This document shows positions 40,298 to 45,928 of a stretch of 45,928 nt of DNA, in pieces. The notes below the pieces were generated by a model. It had not been told where the DNA came from and did not search any database. It was given only the letters and a program-made list of their open reading frames with translations. Where the stretch lies: contig MHBG01000118.1 in assembly GCA_001804785.1 (NCBI GenBank), positions 1-45,928 on the forward strand, given 5' to 3'. The number at the start of each line of letters is the position of its first letter. Within the stretch, counting starts at the first letter, position 1. Made by a program: the position numbers and the translations under genes. The DNA comes from Lentisphaerae bacterium GWF2_45_14 (GTDB lineage: Bacteria; Verrucomicrobiota; Lentisphaeria; Victivallales; GWF2-45-14).

Positions 40298-40834
40298 TTG
40301 AACGGTAGGATAGAGAAGGGAAGTTTTAAGGAAAAGAAGATTATCGTTTCGGCGATGTTTCTTGCTGCATTTCTTGTCGTACTGGACCAGCTTTCCAAAA
40401 TCGTGGTCGTTCAGTATATTCCCAAGCATGACGTAATTCCTGTTATCGGCGGCTTTTTCAACCTTACATATATAACAAACCCCGGCGCAGCATGGGGCAT
40501 AATGTCCGGTAAGGGACACCTCCTCCTCGGCGTCTCAATAGCCGTGCTTATCATGGTGATATATTTTCTGCGTTCGCTGACAGAAGGCTGTGTCGAACGC
40601 TATTTCGCACTCTTCATGATTGTGAGCGGAATTATAGGGAACTCAATTGACAGGCTCTGGCGCCAGGAGGTCGTAGACTTCCTGGACTTTTATTTCGGTA
40701 CCTATCACTGGCCGTCGTTTAACGTCGCGGACAGCTCAATAACCATCGGCGTTACTATCTATATAATTTCCTCGTTGCTACGCTCTCAGAAGAAAAAAGC
40801 TGAATACGTAACTAGACCGGGCGCCTGGAAATAA
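40298..40834 (+). CDS. lspA: Lipoprotein signal peptidase (signal peptidase II)
   Basis: LspA cleaves signal peptides of diacylglyceryl-modified prolipoproteins in the inner membrane. The protein has four hydrophobic segments and the family motifs VLDQLSK, TYITNPGAAWGI, GNSIDRLWRQEVVDFLDF with one catalytic aspartate, and FNVADSSI with the other. The start is uncertain. The full frame uses TTG 40298 without a visible Shine-Dalgarno (178 residues). ATG 40355 leaves almost nothing before the first membrane helix (159 residues). AAGGA at about 40328 is too far from that ATG and instead points at non-ATG codons near 40340. Function is not in doubt. Confidence 0.93.
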   Translation: MNGRIEKGSFKEKKIIVSAMFLAAFLVVLDQLSKIVVVQYIPKHDVIPVIGGFFNLTYITNPGAAWGIMSGKGHLLLGVSIAVLIMVIYFLRSLTEGCVERYFALFMIVSGIIGNSIDRLWRQEVVDFLDFYFGTYHWPSFNVADSSITIGVTIYIISSLLRSQKKKAEYVTRPGAWK

Positions 40835-40892
40835 TCCAGTTATTCTGCTTGGTGAGACGGCTCCTTTTTCATTCCATCTACTAAGGCGGGGA

Positions 40893-43091
40893 TTAAAGGA
40901 TTCCTTTTTTTCTGAGGATGAAGACGATACAATATATAAGCTCGGGCTTGAGCTTGTCTTTTTCTACCCGTTCAAGGAAGCTATTGACTATCTTTGCGAT
41001 CTTCCGCTTCTTTCCGGAGCTTGCCGAGAGAAGTGCGTCAATAAGCGGCCCAGGCGCTTCTTCCTTTCCTTTTGTGAAAGCTTCGAGTATCTCTTCTATT
41101 CCAGGTGTGAGAGGATTTTCGCTTACCTTTTTTACTTCACCTGTAAACATGGATCGGGCATTTTCGGGGTCCAGCTTGTAATGCTTCAGGAATCGGTAGA
41201 ATGTATCCGCTGTTCCGCCTATTTCAGAAAGTGCCAGAAGTATTTCATTAAGTATCGGGCCGGACTGCTCGGGCACGGCCTTGTCGAGCAGGAGGTCCAT
41301 CGCGTCTGGATCGCCTATTTCACCGAGCGCCGCCGCTCCGTGGATGATAAGGCGCGGATTGGAGGAGCTCTTGAATATTTCCTCTATTTTGCGGTAGGAT
41401 TCTTTTACTTCGAGCTGCACAAGGGAAACCATCGCTTTCCCCTTCAAGTAATTGTCGTTGGATTCCAGGGCCTTCAGCAAGAGCGGGATGGCCTCCTTTA
41501 CTTTATTTTCACCCAGTATCTGTGCGGCTATATATGCCGTGGTCTGTTCACCGTACTCAAGCTCATTAATCAATGCCTTTTTGGCGCCGTCGCCGAAAGG
41601 CATTTGCCTGAGCGCCTGCATAGCCTTGCCTCTGACAGAGAACTTAGGCGAATCCAGATAGGAGAGAAGCTTTTTTTCGCTGAGCCCGGAACGTATGTTC
41701 TCCAGCTTGTCTATATTGTGGTCTTCCTCTTTCGGGTCGGCGACCTTTTCAAGCGAGCTTATTAATAGCAGCGCCTTCATGTCACGCGGAGCGAAGGCCA
41801 GCGCCAGAACATCTTTTAACGCCCAGTCCTTCAGCTTCTCTAGTCTGCTTATGAAGTATATCGAGGGAAGTGAGAGCAGGAGTACGACCCCGAAATATAT
41901 CCTGTAGATATCAAGCGGATTTTCAGGCCCGAATGCCCTTATTACTCTAAGAAGCGGGCTGCTTATCAATATACCCGCGAGTCCGGCGCTTATTCCGGAG
42001 GCCGCCGAAAGAAAAAGCCCCGTTCCGAATCTGTCCGATTCCTCCACAGAGAGAAGGAAGTAGTTCATCAGCGCCAGCGATATGCCCATTATACAGCAGC
42101 CGCATAGAAGGAATATTATCAGCGAATATCCCCAGGAGAACGTCCCGGGCGCGACTATCCACGAGAGCTGGACAAGCACAAGTATACAGCAGTAAAGTAT
42201 TATCAATGGCCGCGGACCAGTTTCTTCTGCGAGTATTCCACTAAGGTATGAGATGAAAATTCCCCCCGCGAACTGGACGAGCGCGAAGAATATCGCCTTG
42301 TCGTAAGGTACCATGTAGCCCTCCTTCAAGGCCAGCATTGATATGGGAACGGTCATCATAATCAGCGAAATAGCCAGAATATACGAAGTCATCAGTCTTG
42401 TATACTTTGGGGTCTTGAACAGCTTCCGCAAATCGTTTTTTATGCTGCGCCGTGCGGAGTTGAGATTGAGAGGAGACTCTTTTATCGAGAAAATGAAATA
42501 TGTGGATATACCTCCTATAACCGCACCGACTATAAGTATCCACTGGAAAAGCCACGTGTCCTGCCATTTTCTGAATAGCAGCACCAGTATTCCCAGACCG
42601 ATAAGACCCATTATGTTGAATGTTTTGTATATGCCGGAGGTAAGTTTGCCGCGGTTGTCTTTAAACGCGATTTCTCCAACCAGCGGCTGCATTGATACCG
42701 CTCCGGCCGCACGGCATGAGTAGAAAAGGAATGCCCCCGCAATCAGTACGGTAATCCACAGATAGCCATTGCCTGCCCATTGTTTTATCAAAGGGGAGAC
42801 CACCATCATGATAACCGCAATATTGCTGAGAAGCCAGAAAAACCCTATGGAGTTCGAGGCCCCGCAGCGACTTACCGAATACTTTCCCGCAAATATGAAT
42901 ATGAAGCCGAGGTAAGGAAGCGCCGCGAGCACTGCCGCAATGTAGTCCGGGCACCCGGCACTGATAGCGAAAAGCAGAAGAAGATTGTCCGCTATACATA
43001 TATATGAAAGCGCGTTGAAGCCGGTGAATATCTTATACAGCTTCTGTCCGCGCAACTTTTCGTCATAAGACAATTCCCTGTCTACTATCAT
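40893..43091 (-). CDS. MFS-type permease fused to C-terminal HEAT-like repeats
   Basis: The N-terminal part (about residues 15-420) has about twelve hydrophobic segments in two halves with a charged central loop (KESPLNLNSARRSIKNDLRKLFKTPKYTR), as in major facilitator transporters. From about residue 450 to 730 it becomes soluble and helical with HEAT/PBS-lyase-like repeats. Examples are LLSYLDSPKFSVRGKAMQALRQMPFGDGA, TTAYIAAQILGENKVKEAIPLLLKAL and RLIIHGAAALGEIGDPDAMDLLLDKA. The repeats could form a cytoplasmic protein-binding scaffold. It follows nagB by 38 bases, suggesting an amino sugar or related substrate. ATG 43091 is chosen; a TTG at 43106 is an alternative. Substrate not proven. Confidence 0.82.
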   Translation of the reverse strand: MIVDRELSYDEKLRGQKLYKIFTGFNALSYICIADNLLLLFAISAGCPDYIAAVLAALPYLGFIFIFAGKYSVSRCGASNSIGFFWLLSNIAVIMMVVSPLIKQWAGNGYLWITVLIAGAFLFYSCRAAGAVSMQPLVGEIAFKDNRGKLTSGIYKTFNIMGLIGLGILVLLFRKWQDTWLFQWILIVGAVIGGISTYFIFSIKESPLNLNSARRSIKNDLRKLFKTPKYTRLMTSYILAISLIMMTVPISMLALKEGYMVPYDKAIFFALVQFAGGIFISYLSGILAEETGPRPLIILYCCILVLVQLSWIVAPGTFSWGYSLIIFLLCGCCIMGISLALMNYFLLSVEESDRFGTGLFLSAASGISAGLAGILISSPLLRVIRAFGPENPLDIYRIYFGVVLLLSLPSIYFISRLEKLKDWALKDVLALAFAPRDMKALLLISSLEKVADPKEEDHNIDKLENIRSGLSEKKLLSYLDSPKFSVRGKAMQALRQMPFGDGAKKALINELEYGEQTTAYIAAQILGENKVKEAIPLLLKALESNDNYLKGKAMVSLVQLEVKESYRKIEEIFKSSSNPRLIIHGAAALGEIGDPDAMDLLLDKAVPEQSGPILNEILLALSEIGGTADTFYRFLKHYKLDPENARSMFTGEVKKVSENPLTPGIEEILEAFTKGKEEAPGPLIDALLSASSGKKRKIAKIVNSFLERVEKDKLKPELIYCIVFILRKKGIL

Positions 43092-43109
43092 AAAAGTTAC
43101 CCGCAAGGG

Positions 43110-43128
43110 CCCTCTTCATTTAAGAGGG
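43110..43128 (-). other. Hairpin in the nagB/permease spacer overlapping a Shine-Dalgarno
   Basis: CCCTCTT (43110-43116) pairs with AAGAGGG (43122-43128) over five bases. There is no T run, so it is not an ordinary terminator. On the minus-strand mRNA the second arm, AAGAGGG, is the only strong Shine-Dalgarno-like sequence before the permease gene, so folding could limit its translation. This is inference from position. Confidence 0.5.
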
Positions 43129-43129
43129 A

Positions 43130-43915
43130 TTAATGAAAGTCGAGCCACTCCGGTTCGTTATCAAAAATCCATCTGTAATAGTCTTTTTCCTTAAGATCCG
43201 AAGCCGCGTCCTCGTCCAGTATCACTACTGTTTTTGCGTGCAGCTGGAGCGCGGTCGCCGAGATCATCGACGTTACCGGACCCTCGACAGCTTTAGCTAT
43301 TATAGACGCTTTTTCCTTTCCTGTCGCCAGTAAAACTATTTTTTTTGCATCGAGTATTGTTCCGACGCCCATTGTGAAGGCCCTTCTAGGCATATCCTCA
43401 GGGTTTTTGAACAAGCCCTGATTCTGCTGAATCGTTGTCGGCGTCAGAGCCTTTACCCTTGTTCTTGAGAAGAATGCCGAAAGCGGTTCATTGAACCCGA
43501 TATGTCCCGAGCGGCCTATCCCTAGGAGTTGAAGGTCTATTCCGCCTGCCTCCTTCATGAGTTTTTCGTAATTCACCGCTTCGGCTGAGGGGTCTTTCGC
43601 CATGCCGTCGGGCAGATGGGTGTTCCGCAAATCCAGATTGACGTTATTGAAGAGATGCTGGTTCATGTAATATCTATACGATCCTTCGTTCCCAGGCGCC
43701 AGTCCTATATATTCATCAAGATTGAAGGTACGGGCGAGTGAAAAATCCAGGTTTTGCTTACGGTGCATTTCTGCCAGTTTTCCATAAACTATTTCCATTG
43801 TCCTGCCGGTTGCGAGTCCTATGACCAGATTCGGTTTCTTTTCCAGGTCTCTCTTTATCACTTCCGCTGTGAGCCTGGCTGCCGAATCGGTGTCCGGCCT
43901 TATTAAAACTTCCAT
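43130..43915 (-). CDS. nagB: Glucosamine-6-phosphate deaminase
   Basis: NagB converts glucosamine 6-phosphate to fructose 6-phosphate and ammonia. The 261-residue protein has GLATGRTM, FNLDEYIGL with Asp67 (Asp72 in E. coli), the ring-opening motif GIGRSGHIGFNEP with His138 and Glu143, SRTRVKALT, FTMGVGTILDAKKIVLLATG and EGPVTSMISATALQLH. The E. coli Asp141 position is Ser136; homologues often have Asn there, so activity is probably retained but not certain. GGAG precedes the ATG by seven bases. It is the first gene of an operon with the MFS-HEAT permease, pointing to amino sugar use. Confidence 0.93.
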   Translation of the reverse strand: MEVLIRPDTDSAARLTAEVIKRDLEKKPNLVIGLATGRTMEIVYGKLAEMHRKQNLDFSLARTFNLDEYIGLAPGNEGSYRYYMNQHLFNNVNLDLRNTHLPDGMAKDPSAEAVNYEKLMKEAGGIDLQLLGIGRSGHIGFNEPLSAFFSRTRVKALTPTTIQQNQGLFKNPEDMPRRAFTMGVGTILDAKKIVLLATGKEKASIIAKAVEGPVTSMISATALQLHAKTVVILDEDAASDLKEKDYYRWIFDNEPEWLDFH

Positions 43916-43925
43916 TTCAATCTCC

Positions 43926-44011
43926 AGATTTTATTGTAAGAGGGTAAATTACCACGAAGAACCGAAGATTCACGGCGCTATTGAGATTTTTTCCTTACTA
44001 TAATAAAATCT
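43926..44011. repeat. Inverted repeat between divergent nagB and flavoprotein genes
   Basis: AGATTTTATT (43926-43935) and AATAAAATCT (44002-44011) are perfect 10-base inverted copies 66 bases apart. The wider 15-base arms differ at two positions. They lie in the only space available for the two divergent promoters, and the right arm overlaps a TATAAT at 43999-44004. A shared regulator site or an mRNA hairpin before nagB are both possible. Confidence 0.4.
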
Positions 44012-44103
44012 TGCCTCTTTTGTTTTCCATACAGGACATGCGGCTTTAATATTTAAAAACGGGACTTATCTTTAAAATGAAAAGCGAAACAAGGGGAGTT
44101 TAA

Positions 44104-44721
44104 ATGAAAGTCTTACTGGTAAATGGAAGCCCGCATCGTGACGGGTGTACGCATTTAGCGTTGAGCGAAGTCGCGGAAACGCTTGAAAAAAACGGCCTCG
44201 AATCTGAAATTTTTCATATCGGAGCAAAACCTGTTCAGGACTGCACCGGATGTTTTCAATGCAAGGAGGAAAATATATCGGGATGCGTCTTCAAAGACAA
44301 ACTTTATACTGACTTCGTCGACAAAATACAGCAGTGCGACGGAATCGTGATCGGTTCTCCCGTCTATTATGCGGGGCCTCCGGGAAGCCTCTGTTCAATT
44401 CTTGACCGGGTATTTTTCTCTGCCGGCAAATTCCTGAAGGGCAAGTGCGCCGCTGCCATCGTAAACTGTCGGCGCGGCGGAGCAAGCGCCGCATTTGACC
44501 GTCTGAACAAATATTTCACTATCAATCAGATGCCGGTAGTTTCGTCGCAGTACTGGAATTCGACCCACGGAATGAATCCCGATGAACTAAGGCAGGACCT
44601 CGAAGGTTTACAGACGATGCGTACCCTCGGAAATAATATTGCCTTTCTGGTGAAGTCAATCGGCGAATCCAAAGTAACTCCGCCTCCACAGGAGGAACGT
44701 ATCGCCACAAACTTCATCTAA
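44104..44721 (+). CDS. Iron-sulfur flavoprotein / NAD(P)H-dependent FMN reductase family
   Basis: The 205-residue flavodoxin-fold protein begins MKVLLVNGSPHRDGCTHLAL, the FMN phosphate loop of this family. The compact cysteine set C-x2-C-x2-C-x7-C (DCTGCFQCKEENISGC) fits the [4Fe-4S] motif of archaeal-type iron-sulfur flavoproteins (Isf). IVIGSPVYYAGPPGSLCSILDR, the second flavin contact, follows, and the end has MRTLGNNIAFLVKS. It likely moves electrons between a pyridine nucleotide or ferredoxin and an acceptor not visible here. AAGGGGAG precedes the ATG closely. It is divergent from nagB and has a terminator right after it, so it is a single-gene unit. Confidence 0.87.
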   Translation: MKVLLVNGSPHRDGCTHLALSEVAETLEKNGLESEIFHIGAKPVQDCTGCFQCKEENISGCVFKDKLYTDFVDKIQQCDGIVIGSPVYYAGPPGSLCSILDRVFFSAGKFLKGKCAAAIVNCRRGGASAAFDRLNKYFTINQMPVVSSQYWNSTHGMNPDELRQDLEGLQTMRTLGNNIAFLVKSIGESKVTPPPQEERIATNFI

Positions 44722-44759
44722 AAAAAACGCATTTTCCGGTTTTGTCGACCGAAAAATGC
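44722..44759. terminator. Bidirectional terminator between flavoprotein and galE-like genes
   Basis: GCATTTTCCGGT and ACCGAAAAATGC (44729-44759) form a 12-bp stem. On the minus strand the C-A mismatch becomes a U-G pair and eight T follow, so it mainly serves the galE-like gene. On the plus strand a T4 run follows. Confidence 0.82.
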
Positions 44760-44781
44760 TTTTGAATGAAAGCAATACTTT

Positions 44782-45696
44782 TTATTTCAGGTTTCTGAAA
44801 TATTCAATGGTTGCCGTCAGTCCTTTGTCAAAGTCGCTTGACGGCTTGAAGCCCGTCGCCTGAAGCTTGTCCACGGCCGCCATCGAGTGTTTTACATCTC
44901 CGGCTCTTTCCTGCTTATAGATTATTTCCGAGGATGAGTTCGTGATCACCTTTATTTTTTTGATTAGGTCGTTTATTGTTATCTTCTTGCCGTAGGCCAC
45001 GTTATATACGCCCGTATTCTGGCTCTGCGACATGAATACGTTCGCCGCCACGATATCCTTAACAAAAATAAAGTCCCTCGTCTGCTCGCCATCCCCGAAT
45101 ACCGTTATTGGTTCGTTCGCCACCGCTTTTGCCGTGAATATCGGAACCGCCGCCGCATAGGCGCTGTTCGGGTCCTGACGCGGGCCGAAGACGTTGAAAT
45201 ATCTGAGGCATGCCGTCTGGAGTTTGCCCTCCTTCGCGAACATTGAGCAGTAGTATTCACCGTCGAGCTTTGTTACAGCATAAGGGCTTTTTGGTTCCGG
45301 CAACATCGTTTCGCGCTTCGGCACTTCCGGATTGTCTCCGTAAATCGCCGCACTGGTGCTGAAACAGAGTTTTTTTACGCCTGCCGCCGCCGCTTCTTCG
45401 AGAACAATCAATGTGCCTTCAGCATTCAGCTGCACACATTCGACGGGTTTAGCCATCGATTCCGGCACGCTTATCATCGCCGCGAGGTGAAAAACGTAGT
45501 CGACGCCCTGCATGGCTTTTTTCACGGCGCTTCTGTCCATTATGCTTGCTTCTATAAATTCGACGTCGAATCCGTTCAGGTTTTTCTTGAAACCCGACCT
45601 GAGATTGTCAAGTACTCTTACTTCCGCTTTTCCCTGGAAGTGCTCCACTATGTGACTCCCTATGAAGCCAGATCCTCCTGTTACAAGTACGCGCAT
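44782..45696 (-). CDS. galE: NAD-dependent sugar nucleotide epimerase, UDP-glucose 4-epimerase-like
   Basis: The 304-residue extended short-chain dehydrogenase has the NAD motif GGSGFIGSH, VFHLAAMISVPES, the catalytic Ser/Thr region FSTSAAIYGD and YAVTK with the Tyr and Lys. LRYFNVFGPRQDPNSAYAAAVPIF, the product-side segment, and FGDGEQTRDFIFVKDIV follow. This is the GalE/Gne-type pattern that interconverts C4 epimers of UDP-sugars. Other epimerases in the family look alike, so the precise sugar is uncertain. AAAGGA precedes the ATG. It lies 15 bases after a Gfo/Idh/MocA oxidoreductase gene in the same direction and ends at a strong terminator. Confidence 0.83.
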   Translation of the reverse strand: MRVLVTGGSGFIGSHIVEHFQGKAEVRVLDNLRSGFKKNLNGFDVEFIEASIMDRSAVKKAMQGVDYVFHLAAMISVPESMAKPVECVQLNAEGTLIVLEEAAAAGVKKLCFSTSAAIYGDNPEVPKRETMLPEPKSPYAVTKLDGEYYCSMFAKEGKLQTACLRYFNVFGPRQDPNSAYAAAVPIFTAKAVANEPITVFGDGEQTRDFIFVKDIVAANVFMSQSQNTGVYNVAYGKKITINDLIKKIKVITNSSSEIIYKQERAGDVKHSMAAVDKLQATGFKPSSDFDKGLTATIEYFRNLK

Positions 45697-45711
45697 TATA
45701 TGGATTCCTTT

Positions 45712-45928
45712 CTAATACTTATGGTTTTCGAGATAATCCGGCAGCTTTGGTATATCAAGGGCTCCGCCGCCGCCGCGCATTGACTCTGCTCCTTTGCAGC
45801 CGGTCGCTACGCTGTAACGCGCCGCCTGCGGTGTCGATACGGGTGTGCCGATGTCTCGCAGATAGTCGAGGAAGCTTGACACTATGTCGGTATCCGAGCC
45901 GCCGTGTCCGCCCGCTGTCGGCATCATT
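45712..45928 (-). CDS. Gfo/Idh/MocA-family oxidoreductase, C-terminal end only
   Basis: Only the last 72 codons are in the window. GGHGGSDTDIVSSFLDYLRD, then TPVSTPQAARYSVATGCKGAESMRGGG and a short tail, match the C-terminal end of Gfo/Idh/MocA sugar dehydrogenases common in Planctomycetes and Lentisphaerota. The frame is open to the window edge, so the real start and the NAD-binding domain lie outside. It precedes the galE-like gene by 15 bases, suggesting a shared role in sugar metabolism. Confidence 0.75.
   Translation of the reverse strand, partial: MMPTAGGHGGSDTDIVSSFLDYLRDIGTPVSTPQAARYSVATGCKGAESMRGGGGALDIPKLPDYLENHKY

Noticed and set aside
41181..41765. 194-residue plus-strand open frame
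   Set aside because: Antisense to the HEAT-like repeat part of the permease gene; no recognisable domain.

Overview
The window looks like chromosomal DNA from a member of the PVC superphylum, most probably Lentisphaerota (Victivallis/Lentisphaera-like). Four things point there. A 51-residue basic protein (27329-27484) matches the chlamydial/verrucomicrobial small basic protein family. A pseudopilin-like protein (31990-32574) opens with KKFTLIELLVVI and ends with an H-x9-DG motif. A secreted DUF4838-type glycan protein sits next to a LacI regulator. A TraR/DksA zinc-finger gene lies directly before lspA, an order I recall from Chlamydia. The taxonomic call is inference; no rRNA gene is present. 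Coding density is high and no gene-free stretch exceeds 300 bases.

Left edge (1-513): the N-terminal part of a tyrosine-recombinase-type integrase lies just beyond the 3' end of a tRNA-Thr(UGU) gene, so a mobile element probably begins here and runs out of the window to the left. 697-4679 is a housekeeping run: recN, gmk, coaC (these three overlap) and a phosphofructokinase of uncertain phosphoryl donor. 4808-6907 encodes a periplasmic protein with two solute-binding domains and a lytic transglycosylase domain. 7001-10805 is an IclR regulator with a near-perfect sigma70 promoter and operator-like palindrome, followed by three diverged QueG-like iron-sulfur proteins.

10913-15041 (minus strand) is an HPr / trkA / trkH / alpha-beta hydrolase operon, suggesting a link between PTS-type signalling and potassium uptake. 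15133-24285 holds a GT39-like membrane protein with TPRs, a lone receiver, a small lytic transglycosylase, a KDPG-aldolase homologue lacking the Schiff-base lysine, purD, eno, an iron alcohol dehydrogenase, a TatD nuclease and an ABM monooxygenase. 24298-27154 is a solute-binding protein plus hybrid histidine kinase pair, probably one sensory unit.

27678-33423 is the most accessory-looking block: a LacI regulator behind a consensus promoter with a 12-bp palindrome at the predicted start site, a secreted protein, a large DUF4838/CBM9-like protein, a pseudopilin-like protein and an orphan. It reads as a self-regulated glycan-use cassette with an attached surface pseudopilin.

33433-39712 (minus strand) holds three groups: archaeal-type IMP cyclohydrolase purO overlapping a PcrA/UvrD helicase; a PerR-type regulator with a secreted EF-hand protein; and an overlapping SGNH hydrolase / PHP phosphoesterase / GGDEF operon. 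39879-40834 is dksA-like plus lspA. 40893-43915 (minus strand) is nagB followed by an MFS permease fused to HEAT-like repeats. The right edge has an iron-sulfur flavoprotein, a GalE-like epimerase and the C-terminal end of a Gfo/Idh/MocA oxidoreductase cut by the window.
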